In this document: positions 8,730-16,527 of the stretch, one piece after another
How the letters are laid out: every line of letters begins with the position of its first letter
How positions within the stretch are numbered: the first letter of the stretch is position 1
Translations under genes and position numbers: made by a program
The notes under the pieces: model-generated
Database searches by the model: none
Seen by the model: only the letters and a program-made list of their open reading frames with translations
Told to the model about the DNA's origin: nothing
NCBI GenBank assembly: GCA_027488215.1
Contig: JAIYCB010000019.1
Location: 30,208 to 94,207 of the forward strand
Source of the DNA: Comamonadaceae bacterium
Lineage (GTDB): Bacteria; Pseudomonadota; Gammaproteobacteria; Burkholderiales; Burkholderiaceae_C
Reading direction: 5' to 3'
Length of the DNA stretch: 64,000 nucleotides

Positions 8730-9968
8730 ATGCCCGCCTACCGTTTTGAAGCCCTGCAAGCCGATGGTGCACTGCGCAAAGGCACGCTGGAAGCCGACAG
8801 CCTGAAAACCGCGCGCAGCCAATTGCGCACGCAACAGCTCGTGCCCCTTTTGGTTGAGGCCATCGCTTCAGGCTCAGCCAACGAAGTAGCCAGTGCACTC
8901 CCCTGGTGGCAGCGCCCCATCGGCGTCACTCGCGCTTTCAGCACCAGCGAACGCGCCGTGTGGACGCGCCAGCTCGCAGGCCTGGTGGGCAGCGGTTTGC
9001 CTGTCGAACGCGCCTTGAGCGCTTTGAGCGAAGAAGCCGAGGACGAGAAGCAGCGCCACCTGCTGGCCGCCATCCGCGCCGACATCAACTCGGGCAGCAC
9101 GCTGGGTCGGGCACTGGCGCAATTCCCCCAGGAGTTTCCCGCCATCGACCGCGCCGTGATCGCAGCCGGCGAGCAAAGCGGTCACTTGTCTGACGTGCTG
9201 AACCAGCTGGCCAATGACCTGGAAGACCAGCAGGTGTTGCGCGCCAAACTGCTGTCGGCCTCCTTGTACCCGGCCATCGTGAGTCTGGTGGCACTGGCCA
9301 TTGTGATTTTCCTGGTCACCTCGGTTGTACCGCAAGTGGCTGGGGTGTTTGCAGGCACCCAACGGCAATTGCCTGGTCTGACGGTGGCCATGCTGTCCAT
9401 CAGTGACTTTGTGCGCACCTGGGGCTGGTTCATGCTGGTGGTGCTGGCAGGCGGCGTGGTGGTTTTCCGATTGGCCATGCGCCAAGCGGTCTTTCGCCTG
9501 CGCTTTGATGCGGCATGGCTGCGACTGCCCCTGATCGGCCGATTGGCCCGTGGCTACAACAGCGCCCGCTTTGCCTCCACGCTGGCCATGCTCACGGCCG
9601 CAGGTGTGCCCATCCTCAAAGCACTGCAAGCGGCGGCCGACACCCTGTCCAACCAAGCCCTGCGGGCCGACGCCCTCGAAGCCCTGGTGCGCGTGCGAGA
9701 AGGTGCGCCGCTGGGCACCGCATTGGCCCAAAACGCCCGCTTTCCGAGCCTGCTGTCCATGTTTGCACGGCTCGGCGAACAAACTGGTCAACTGCCGGTG
9801 ATGCTGCAACGCGCAGCGCAGCAAATGACCAGCGAAGTGCAGCGCCGCGCCATGGCCTTGGCCACCGTTTTGGAGCCCCTGCTCATCGTCGCCATGGGCG
9901 GCATGGTGATGCTGATCGTGCTGGCCGTGCTGATGCCCATCATGCAGCTGAACCAGTGGATCAAATGA
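8730..9968 (+). CDS. gspF: Type II secretion inner-membrane platform protein GspF
   Basis: 412 aa, close to the usual 400-410. GspF is the polytopic inner-membrane platform component. Seen: the N-terminal MPAYRFEALQADGALRKGTLEA motif region, two repeated cytoplasmic T2SSF domains (about 75-200 and 280-400), and hydrophobic segments near 175-200, 228-252 and 380-405. The second domain has the family signature FASTLAMLTAAGVPILKAL. It is the last secretion gene; the following ORF begins 38 bases downstream with its own ribosome site and an unrelated function. Confidence 0.93.
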   Translation: MPAYRFEALQADGALRKGTLEADSLKTARSQLRTQQLVPLLVEAIASGSANEVASALPWWQRPIGVTRAFSTSERAVWTRQLAGLVGSGLPVERALSALSEEAEDEKQRHLLAAIRADINSGSTLGRALAQFPQEFPAIDRAVIAAGEQSGHLSDVLNQLANDLEDQQVLRAKLLSASLYPAIVSLVALAIVIFLVTSVVPQVAGVFAGTQRQLPGLTVAMLSISDFVRTWGWFMLVVLAGGVVVFRLAMRQAVFRLRFDAAWLRLPLIGRLARGYNSARFASTLAMLTAAGVPILKALQAAADTLSNQALRADALEALVRVREGAPLGTALAQNARFPSLLSMFARLGEQTGQLPVMLQRAAQQMTSEVQRRAMALATVLEPLLIVAMGGMVMLIVLAVLMPIMQLNQWIK

Positions 9969-10005
9969 GCGATGATGTCACGCTGTTTCTGCAAGGAGTG
10001 AACCC

Positions 10006-10905
10006 ATGCCCGCTTCGTTGGAAGGTCAACTCGTTGTCGCGATTTCGTCTCGCGCCTTGTTCGACTTTGAAGAAGAAAACCAGGTCTTTGAACAAGGGGA
10101 CGACCGGGCGTACATGAAGCTGCAACTCGATCGCCTGGAGGCGCCCGCCAAACCCGGCGTGGCGTTTTCACTGGTGCGCAAACTGCTGGCCTTCAACGAC
10201 GCCCATGCGCAGCGCGTGGAGGTGGTGATCCTCTCGCGCAACGACCCGGTCTCGGGCATGCGGGTGTTCCGCTCGGCGCAGCACTACGGCCTGCCCATCC
10301 AGCGCGGCAGCTTCACACGCGGGCAGCCGCCGTGGCGCTATCTGCGGCCGCTCAATGCCAACCTGTTTTTGTCCACGCACTTGTCCGATGTGCGCGCCGC
10401 CCTCGATGCGGGTGTGCCCGCAGCGCAGGTCTATCCGCACTCGGCACTGGCGTCCGAAGCGCACCCGCACGAAGTCCGCATTGCTTTTGACGGCGATGCC
10501 GTGCTGTTTTCGGACGAAGCCGAGCGCGTGTTCCAGTCAGAGGGCCTGTCAGCATTTCAAAAACACGAAAGCGACAAGGCTGGCCAGCCCCTGCTGGCGG
10601 GACCTTTCAAGCCCGTGCTGCAAGCGCTGCACCAGTTGCAGCAAGCCGGCACACCGGCCATGCGCATCCGCACCGCACTGGTCACGGCCCGCAGCGCACC
10701 GGCGCACGAGCGCGCCATTCGCACCCTGATGGACTGGAACATCGAAGTCGACGAAGCCATGTTTCTGGGCGGCTTGCCCAAGGGCGAGTTTCTGCGCGAA
10801 TTCGAGCCTGACTTTTTCTTTGATGACCAAACTGGCCACATCGAATCGGCGGCCCGCCATGTGCCCTCGGGGCATGTGGCTTCGGGGGTGAGCAACACAG
10901 AATAA
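10006..10905 (+). CDS. Cytosolic 5'-nucleotidase (NT5C1-like family)
   Basis: 299 aa, full length for the bacterial 5'-nucleotidase family related to animal cytosolic 5'-nucleotidase I. It is expected to dephosphorylate nucleoside monophosphates in the cytoplasm. Seen: LVVAISSRALFDFEEEN at the N-terminus (phosphatase Asp region), IAFDGDAVLFSDEAERVF in mid-protein, TARSAPAHERAIRTL and DFFFDDQTGHIE near the C-terminus, the usual order of family motifs. AAGGAG lies upstream of ATG 10006. It is followed by a 42-bp tandem repeat array. It is probably not functionally tied to the upstream secretion genes. Confidence 0.82.
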   Translation: MPASLEGQLVVAISSRALFDFEEENQVFEQGDDRAYMKLQLDRLEAPAKPGVAFSLVRKLLAFNDAHAQRVEVVILSRNDPVSGMRVFRSAQHYGLPIQRGSFTRGQPPWRYLRPLNANLFLSTHLSDVRAALDAGVPAAQVYPHSALASEAHPHEVRIAFDGDAVLFSDEAERVFQSEGLSAFQKHESDKAGQPLLAGPFKPVLQALHQLQQAGTPAMRIRTALVTARSAPAHERAIRTLMDWNIEVDEAMFLGGLPKGEFLREFEPDFFFDDQTGHIESAARHVPSGHVASGVSNTE

Positions 10906-10932
10906 GCAAAGCCAAGAGCGTCCAATTCCTGC

Positions 10933-11084
10933 GTCATCGCAAGCGCAGCGTGGGAATCCAAATACCCTTCGTCCATCATCGCGAGCGCAGCGTGGCGATC
11001 CAAAATCCTGCCAACCGTCATCGCGAGCGCAGCGTCGCAATCCAGAATCCTGCCAACCGTCATCGCGAGCGCAGCGTGGCGATC
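10933..11084. repeat. 42-bp tandem array of REP-like units (about 3.6 copies)
   Basis: Units begin at 10933, 10975, 11017 and 11059, exactly 42 bp apart. Each contains a semi-palindromic core, GTCATCGCGAGCGCAGCG followed by TGGCGATCC, then a linker (AAATCCTGCCAACC in the later units). The first unit is the most diverged and the last is truncated. The array fills the space between the convergent ends of the 5'-nucleotidase and DUF3299 genes. The same core recurs elsewhere in the window. Confidence 0.9.
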
Positions 11085-11100
11085 TGTCGACAGTCTGATG

Positions 11101-11724
11101 TCACTTTTTCTCGGTGTAAGGCGTGATGGCTTTGGCGTCAATGCGGTAGCCAGCCACCCCCATGTGAGAGTCGGTTTTGGTGGCACTCAAAGGGCCCGAC
11201 ACCCACACCACGTCCATCAGGCGAAAGCGTTTGTTGGGTTTATCCATCAGCACATGCACGATCTGGTTGGCTGGTGGGGGCGGCGAATGAACGCAAGCGC
11301 CAAAGTAAGGCACCAGCAAAAATTCCTTGATGCCAGTGGCCAGGTCTTCCAGCGGCACCACATAGCCCGGCAGGCGCACGCTCTGACCCAGAATCAAGGG
11401 GTTGATGGGCGCGTTGTCCCACATCTTGCGCATTTTTTTCAGCGCTTCTTCGGCCTTGGGGTCGTTGTCCTTGAGCGTGTCCAGGTTCAGTGCCTTGAGG
11501 TCCTTGTAAGGGTCCCAGCCTGCCGGAATCAGCTGCTCCCAACCGATCGTGCGCGTGGGACCCGACAAGCTGGAACCGGGCGGCGGGGCTTCGGCTGACA
11601 AGGCGGGTTGAACCTGGGGCACGGTGTCCCGCACGGTATCGCGAAGGCTTTGCGCCTGCGCACCCCAAACCCACCACACCGCCAGCAGCAAGCCCGCGAA
11701 CCAACCCCTTGAGACGCTTGTCAT
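11101..11724 (-). CDS. DUF3299 periplasmic protein, third gene of an ABC operon
   Basis: 207 aa from the ATG at 11724 (MTSVSRGWFAGLLLAVWW), preceded by GGGAG at good spacing; longer frames upstream lack this. A signal peptide probably ends at ...WGAQA, then QSLRD. The core IGWEQLIPAGWDPY, LILGQSVRLPGYVVPLE and FLLVPYFGACVHSPPPPANQIV matches DUF3299, a small secreted/lipoprotein-like family of unknown biochemistry usually encoded with an ABC ATPase and FtsX-type permease. Similar gene sets in Vibrio (zrg genes) are linked to zinc acquisition; I infer a metal-related role here but see no Zur site. Confidence 0.78.
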   Translation of the reverse strand: MTSVSRGWFAGLLLAVWWVWGAQAQSLRDTVRDTVPQVQPALSAEAPPPGSSLSGPTRTIGWEQLIPAGWDPYKDLKALNLDTLKDNDPKAEEALKKMRKMWDNAPINPLILGQSVRLPGYVVPLEDLATGIKEFLLVPYFGACVHSPPPPANQIVHVLMDKPNKRFRLMDVVWVSGPLSATKTDSHMGVAGYRIDAKAITPYTEKK

Positions 11725-11776
11725 CCCTGAACTCCCATTTGCGTTTTCATTGCAGCCCATTGTGCAACAACACACA

Positions 11777-13072
11777 TCACACGCGTGGCGACAATCCATC
11801 GGCCAAGGACAAGCGGTAAGCGCGCCAGGCTGGACCCAAACTGGCCAGCAAACCCGCCATCAACACCGCGCCCGCCAAAGCGAGTTGCGTGGGCAAAGGC
11901 GCAGCCCATTGCAAGCGAATGCCCAACGCCTGCTGCACCCAAGGCGTGGCCAGCGCCATGCCCGCATGGGCCAAGACCACACCCAGCAAGACCCCGGCAC
12001 AAGTGACCCACACCCCTTCGAGCGTGAGCAGGCCCAGCACATGGCGCGGCGCAGCCCCCACTGCGCGCAGCACGGCCAGTTCGCGGCGACGCTCATTCAG
12101 GCCCGCGAGCACCACCGCCACCAGTGAGACCACGCTCACCAAAGCCACCAGGGCCGAGACGGCCAACAAAGCGTTTTCGCCCAATCCCAGTACCGACCAC
12201 AGCTCGCCCAGCGCTACGCCGGGCATCACGCCGATCAAGGCCTCATCTTCGAAATAATTCACAAAACGCTGCACATTGAAGACTGCAGCCCGGCTTTTCA
12301 GGCCCACCAGGGCGGCCGTGACCTCTTCGGGCTCCAGGTTGAATTTGCGCGCCTGATCGGCCGGGATCTGCCCACCCGGCATGGGCGTGCCCGCCACCCA
12401 GCCCAAGTGCAAAGCTTCCAGTGCCTGCAAGCTCACTTGCACCGAACGGTCGACCGGGGTGCCCGTGGGGGCCAAAATGCCCACCACTTTGAAAGGCTTG
12501 TCAGCGTGTTCATCGGCTTGCTTGCCTGGGTGGTCGTGTTCATGGTCGTGCAGACCATGGCCCAGCGTGATGCTTTGGCCAAGGACATAACCCATCTTGC
12601 GCGCTACTTCGGCCCCGATCACCGCCTCATACAGACCATCGAGCGTGTCCGCAAAAACCGCGCCTTGCTGCAAGACCAACGGCTGTTTGTCGCCATAGGC
12701 AAAGTGCTGAAAGAATGCTGGGGTGGTGCCCAACACCGGAAAGCCCCTGTGCGAGTCGCCCAGACTCAAAGGCACAACCCAGGACACCGAGCGGTGCTGC
12801 GCGAGCTTTTGCACACTGTCCATGCTCATGCTTTGCGGCACACTGCCGATGTGGAACACCGAAAACAGCATCAGCTGCACCGGGCTGGTGCGGGCGCCCA
12901 CAATCAAATCGACGCCACTGACCGACTGAGAAAAACTCTGGCGGATGTCGTGGCGCAGACGCTCCAGCGTCCACAGCAAAGCAGTGGCCAGCGCCAGCGA
13001 CACCACCACCCACACCAAGGTGCTGCGCCGGTTCCAAGCGCTGCTGCGGGCCATGCGCCAAAGGCTGTTCAT
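11777..13072 (-). CDS. FtsX/MacB-type ABC transporter permease with His-rich periplasmic loop
   Basis: 431 aa from ATG at 13072, which overlaps the upstream ATPase stop (ATGA). Layout: one N-terminal transmembrane helix (about 17-37), a large periplasmic domain, and three C-terminal helices (about 300-325, 345-370, 390-415) with NERRRELAVLRAVGA, the FtsX-family coupling motif. Around residues 190-212 is a His/Asp/Glu-rich stretch, HGLHDHEHDHPGKQADEHAD, typical of metal-binding loops. The topology is that of mechanotransmission-type ABC systems (MacB, LolCE) rather than classical importers. Substrate unknown; the loop suggests Zn, Co or Ni. Confidence 0.85.
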   Translation of the reverse strand: MNSLWRMARSSAWNRRSTLVWVVVSLALATALLWTLERLRHDIRQSFSQSVSGVDLIVGARTSPVQLMLFSVFHIGSVPQSMSMDSVQKLAQHRSVSWVVPLSLGDSHRGFPVLGTTPAFFQHFAYGDKQPLVLQQGAVFADTLDGLYEAVIGAEVARKMGYVLGQSITLGHGLHDHEHDHPGKQADEHADKPFKVVGILAPTGTPVDRSVQVSLQALEALHLGWVAGTPMPGGQIPADQARKFNLEPEEVTAALVGLKSRAAVFNVQRFVNYFEDEALIGVMPGVALGELWSVLGLGENALLAVSALVALVSVVSLVAVVLAGLNERRRELAVLRAVGAAPRHVLGLLTLEGVWVTCAGVLLGVVLAHAGMALATPWVQQALGIRLQWAAPLPTQLALAGAVLMAGLLASLGPAWRAYRLSLADGLSPRV

Positions 13073-13758
13073 GCGCGCACCCCCATTTGCTGCAAGGCGG
13101 GCAAAGACCAATGCACATCAAAGCGCACCGCCTGCTGCTCGTCGTGGCTCACACACACCAAAGTGCTGCCCGCGTCGCGCGCGGCCTGCAACAACAAGTC
13201 CATGAAATCCTGCCGCAAGGCCACATCGAGCGCCGAGGTGGGCTCATCGGCCAATATCAATTCGGGCTGGCCCATCAGGGCGCGGGCTGCGGCCACGCGC
13301 TGCTGCTGGCCCACCGACAAGGCGTCGGCCCGGCGGCACCACAGCGCCTCGGGCAAAGCCATGCGCTGCAACCAGCTTTGGGCCACGGCCTTTGGCCCCC
13401 CCGCAGCCTGACAACGTTCGCGCCGCAGCTGGGAAAAACGGCAAGTCAGGATCACGTTGTCCAACACGCTCAGGTAGGGCAACAAATTGAACTGCTGGAA
13501 CATCACACCCACATGGTCGGCCCGAAAGGCGTCGCGCTGACCAGCCTTCAAAGCGGCCCAGTCTTGCCCGAGCAAAGACACGCGCCCTTGCCGCGGTGAC
13601 AAAACACCTGACAATAAGCCCAGCAATGTGCTCTTGCCACAGCCGCTGGGACCATGCAAAAAAACAGTCTGGCCCTGGTCCACCTGCAAGCGGCCCAGCA
13701 CCAGTGTGTCAGGCCCGCCCCGGGTCCAGGCAAAGCGCAATGGCTCAATATCGATCAC
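13069..13758 (-). CDS. ABC transporter ATP-binding protein (MacB/LolD-like)
   Basis: 229 aa, complete nucleotide-binding subunit. Walker A GPSGCGKST, Q-loop in MFQQFNLLPYLSVLDNV, signature LSVGQQQR, Walker B LILADEPTSALD and the switch His in CVSHDEQ are all present. The QQFNLLPYLSV sequence is typical of the LolD/MacB subgroup, which works with FtsX-like permeases, as found next. First gene of a three-gene minus-strand operon. The upstream region (13759-13840) holds a short A/T-rich stretch but no operator that I can name. Confidence 0.92.
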   Translation of the reverse strand: MIDIEPLRFAWTRGGPDTLVLGRLQVDQGQTVFLHGPSGCGKSTLLGLLSGVLSPRQGRVSLLGQDWAALKAGQRDAFRADHVGVMFQQFNLLPYLSVLDNVILTCRFSQLRRERCQAAGGPKAVAQSWLQRMALPEALWCRRADALSVGQQQRVAAARALMGQPELILADEPTSALDVALRQDFMDLLLQAARDAGSTLVCVSHDEQQAVRFDVHWSLPALQQMGVRA

Positions 13759-13831
13759 AAAACTTCCCTTTTATGATGTGCACCCCTGGTGCCACTGCAC
13801 GACCAAAAGCACTGCTGCACAACCGCCGATA

Positions 13832-13855
13832 GATCGCTTCGTTCCTCGCGATGAC
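13832..13855. repeat. Partial REP-like element at the head of the 26-bp array
   Basis: Read on the minus strand this is the family core with a changed middle (GTCATCGCGAGG-AACGAAGCGATC). It runs directly into the 26-bp tandem array that follows, which suggests the array arose by slippage from one such element. Confidence 0.6.
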
Positions 13856-14000
13856 AAGCTGGTGGCGTACCTCACAATGACAAGCTGGTGACGTGCCTCG
13901 CGATATCAAACTGGCGGCGTGCCTGGCGATGACAAGCTTATAGGGTGCCTGGCGATGACAAGCTCGAAGCGTGCCTTGCGATGCAAAATCATCAGCCGTC
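13845..14000. repeat. 26-bp degenerate tandem array, six units
   Basis: Units start at 13845, 13871, 13897, 13923, 13949 and 13975, all exactly 26 bp. The unit resembles CTCGCGATGACAAGCTGGTG plus GCGTGC, with 3-8 differences between neighbours; the last unit is the most diverged. There are no spacers of variable sequence, so it is not a CRISPR array, and 26 is not a multiple of 3, so it is not coding. It lies between the divergently oriented ends and starts of two minus-strand genes (upstream of the ABC operon, downstream of the EamA transporter). Confidence 0.9.
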
Positions 14001-14030
14001 ACTGCGAGGAGCGCAGCGACGCGGCAGTCC
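13997..14030. repeat. 34-bp REP-like element
   Basis: A full-length copy of the dispersed element (CGTCACTGCGAGGAGCGCAG followed by CGACGCGGCAGTCC). The ends are complementary (ACTGC/GCAGT), so it can fold. It abuts the 26-bp array, the same arrangement as the element that ends the 29-bp array near 43722. Confidence 0.85.
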
Positions 14031-14093
14031 ATGGAAAGCTGGGTTACTCAAGGTACCGGTCAGCTTGGCAAACAAAAAGGACAATATACCCCG

Positions 14094-15041
14094 TCAATCG
14101 CTCACGACAGTTTTTCTTCGGCTTTCCCTGCGGGCAATCCAGACAGTGGCGCCCAAAATGACCAAGGCACCGGCCCAGGTCCACTGGCTGGGCACATCGC
14201 CAAACACCAACCAGCCCAGCAATGAAGCCCAGACCAGATCCAAAAAGCGAAGCGACTGGGTGGCTGAAATGTCGGCCAGCGCGAAGGCCCGCGTCAGGCA
14301 ATAGTGGGCCAGCGTGCCCAGCACGCCCGTGGCGGCAAAGCCAAGCCACTGCATCAGAGTGGGTGCTTGCCAATTGGGCAGAGCCATCGGCAAGCTCAAG
14401 ACTGTGACGGTCAAGGCTTGCCAAAGCACAATCACGCCCGCTGTCTCGTAGCGTGTCAGGGCTTTGGTGATGAGGAAAGACGCCGCAAACACGGGCGCAG
14501 AGGCCAGCATGACCAAATTGAACCAGCCGCCCTCACCCGACATCTTGGGCAAGACCACCACCAACACCCCCGCAAAACCGACCAAGGCAGCAATCCAGCG
14601 GTCTTTGCGCATGGGTTCGCCCAAAAACCAGGCCGCACCGATCATGATGAAAATGGGCCCGGTGAAACCAATGGCCGTCATGTCGGCCAAGGGGATTTTG
14701 GGCAAGGCCGTGAACCACAACACCAGCCCCAGCGTGTGCACCCCGCCGCGCCAGAACTGACCCGCCATGTTCACCGGCATATAAGCCCGCCAGCCATCGC
14801 GCCAAACCCAAGGCAAGATGACCAACAAGCCAAACAAATAACGCAAGAACTGCGATTGGTAAACGTCCAGGTGCAGTGTCAGCTCACGGGCGATGGTGTT
14901 GAGGAAAGAAAACAGCAAGCCGCCCAACACCATCCAGACCATGCCCCGAACAGCCGCTGGCCAGGCGGCAAATGTCCGCCTGCTGCGGTGCTGCACAAGC
15001 GACCACTGGCGGGATGGGGACAAAGGCTTGCGCGGTTTCAT
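14094..15041 (-). CDS. EamA/DMT-family inner-membrane transporter
   Basis: 315 aa with about ten hydrophobic segments arranged as two EamA repeats. First repeat: GMVWMVLGGLLFSFLNTIAREL through FAGVLVVVLPKMSG; the second begins at FNLVMLASAPVFAASFLITKAL. The IPLADMTAIGFTGPIFIMIGA motif is typical of the group of drug/metabolite transporters related to RhaT/YdcZ-like exporters in proteobacteria. The N-terminus has about 30 basic residues before the first helix. Substrate cannot be told. Monocistronic on the minus strand. Confidence 0.85.
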   Translation of the reverse strand: MKPRKPLSPSRQWSLVQHRSRRTFAAWPAAVRGMVWMVLGGLLFSFLNTIARELTLHLDVYQSQFLRYLFGLLVILPWVWRDGWRAYMPVNMAGQFWRGGVHTLGLVLWFTALPKIPLADMTAIGFTGPIFIMIGAAWFLGEPMRKDRWIAALVGFAGVLVVVLPKMSGEGGWFNLVMLASAPVFAASFLITKALTRYETAGVIVLWQALTVTVLSLPMALPNWQAPTLMQWLGFAATGVLGTLAHYCLTRAFALADISATQSLRFLDLVWASLLGWLVFGDVPSQWTWAGALVILGATVWIARRESRRKTVVSD

Positions 15042-15136
15042 GCCGCGGCGCGTGCGAAAGGATCAATCACCCCATCATCTTAGGGGCAATGCCATCCCGG
15101 TCAGGTCGCTTGAGTTACCAGCCATGCTGAGCCAGA

Positions 15137-16414
15137 TCAGGTGGTGGGCAGCGGCGGCAAGGATTTGGCTGGCGTCATGGGGGCCAGTGAGGCAGGCGAC
15201 GGTGCTGCTGGCAGCGGTGAAGCTGCTGGTGCTGCTGGTGCTGCTGGTGCTGCTGCTGGTGCTGGTGCTGGTGCTGCTGGTGCTGCGGGCGCTGTTGGCG
15301 CTGTTGGCGCTGTTGGCGCTGTTGGCGCTGTTGGCGCTGTTGGCGCTGCTGGTGCCGCTGGTGCCGCGGGCGCGGCAGAACCCGAAGGCACTGCAGGGCT
15401 GGCAGGTTTGGGTGTTTCTTGCGGCTTGGCATCAGGCGCAGGCACGCCCCGGATCCTGTCGATTTGCTTGAAGACCCAGTTGCGCTCTTGCGCGGCCAGC
15501 GCTTTTTCCTCGGCAATCTGCGCCTTCAACGCAGCGATGCGCTCTTGCAAGGCACGCTGCTCAGCGGCCTTGGCCTCTTGAGCTTGTCGCTCAGCCTGCA
15601 ATCGTGCGTCTTCGATGGCTTGAAGTTTGGCCGCCTCTTCGGCAGCCAGGCGGGCGACGCGGTCTTTTTCCTGCTGGATGCGCGAGGCCCTGACAGACGC
15701 GATCTCGCGGACCCCGGTACTCCAGGGCAAGTTCTGCAATTGTTTTTGGATGGCCGCTTCGCGCGAGATCGTCTGAACCCTACCGTTCACACTGGCCGTG
15801 AAGAAGCCTTCACAGCGGGTTTTGACGCCTGCCACAGTGCACGCATGGCCTTGCGGGCTTTGCGTACCCCAGGCTTTGGGCTGAGCCAGAAACGTCTCGC
15901 ACTGGGCAAAAGCCCTGTCAATTTTGGCGTCCTCACCGCTGCGCTGCGGGTCAGTGAAGTCAAACCACTCGGGCCGCACCCGCTCTAAATCGAAGGCGAT
16001 GCGCACACAGTCGGCCTTGGCAGACAGCAGTTGCGATTGCATGCTGGCCCACACGGCCCGCGTCAGGGCGTTGCTGCTGACCACCTTGAAGGTGGCTTCG
16101 CCCTGAGTGGGGCAACCATTGACCACTTGGTCGTTGATGCGCCGCGCCTGACCCTGCCAACGCACTGTGACAGACTCTTCATCCTGCGGCGTAATGGCAA
16201 TCGGCGTGTCAAAAAACGGGGCTTGCACCACGCGCTCCATGTCGGCCTGACCGGGAACGCTGATGCGCAGATTGCAGCGGGTCTCGCCATTGACCACCCG
16301 GGCAGAGACGGGCACGGTTTGGGTCTGTCCGGCTTGCAGCACGTACTGACCCGCCCACGCCCAAGGCGCAGCGCACAGCCACAGCAAACCAGTCCACCCA
16401 ACACATGTTCTCAT
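15137..16414 (-). CDS. Secreted protein with coiled coil and Pro/Ala/Thr-rich repeat tail, function unknown
   Basis: 425 aa from ATG at 16414; the frame stays open upstream but only this start gives a signal peptide (MRTCVGWTGLLWLCAAPWAWA, then GQYVLQ). Residues 22 to about 235 form a Cys-containing domain I do not recognise (cysteines in TRCNLRI, VVNGCPT, KADCVRI, AQCETF, HACTVAG, TRCEGF). About 245-325 is a highly charged Ala/Glu/Gln coiled coil (RLAAEEAAKLQAIEDARLQA). From about 340 the tail is Pro/Ala with APT repeats encoded by a 9-bp tandem repeat. Pro/Ala tails of this kind often span periplasm or cell wall. I cannot assign a function. Confidence 0.75.
   Translation of the reverse strand: MRTCVGWTGLLWLCAAPWAWAGQYVLQAGQTQTVPVSARVVNGETRCNLRISVPGQADMERVVQAPFFDTPIAITPQDEESVTVRWQGQARRINDQVVNGCPTQGEATFKVVSSNALTRAVWASMQSQLLSAKADCVRIAFDLERVRPEWFDFTDPQRSGEDAKIDRAFAQCETFLAQPKAWGTQSPQGHACTVAGVKTRCEGFFTASVNGRVQTISREAAIQKQLQNLPWSTGVREIASVRASRIQQEKDRVARLAAEEAAKLQAIEDARLQAERQAQEAKAAEQRALQERIAALKAQIAEEKALAAQERNWVFKQIDRIRGVPAPDAKPQETPKPASPAVPSGSAAPAAPAAPAAPTAPTAPTAPTAPTAPTAPAAPAAPAPAPAAAPAAPAAPAASPLPAAPSPASLAPMTPAKSLPPLPTT
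15291..15344 (-). repeat. 9-bp coding minisatellite, six perfect copies
   Basis: Six uninterrupted copies of GCTGTTGGC (plus strand) inside the Pro/Ala-rich protein gene, read on the minus strand as Ala-Pro-Thr. Flanking sequence on both sides is made of decayed GCTGCTGGT-type units coding Ala-Pro-Ala. Because the unit is 9 bp, copy number change keeps the frame and only lengthens or shortens the tail. Confidence 0.95.
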
Positions 16415-16527
16415 CGCGAACCTACCCACAGAAAAAAGACATTCCACAGACTGTATCGGTCGCAAAGCGCTCAACTTGATAGCGCGGCGCAGGTGCGGTG
16501 ACCACCCGGTGCAGGCACTGCAGCGCC

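Noticed and set aside
10933..11084. Possible CRISPR array (42-bp period)
   Set aside because: Linkers between cores are themselves repeated, so they are not spacers.
12407..13411. 334-codon open frame on the + strand
   Set aside because: Antisense to the FtsX permease and ATPase genes, both complete with family motifs.
13759..13800. Zur or Fur box upstream of the ABC/DUF3299 operon
   Set aside because: Some A/T-rich sequence is present, but I cannot align a convincing palindrome to either consensus.
13845..14000. Possible CRISPR array
   Set aside because: Units are contiguous 26-bp repeats with no unique spacers and no cas genes nearby.
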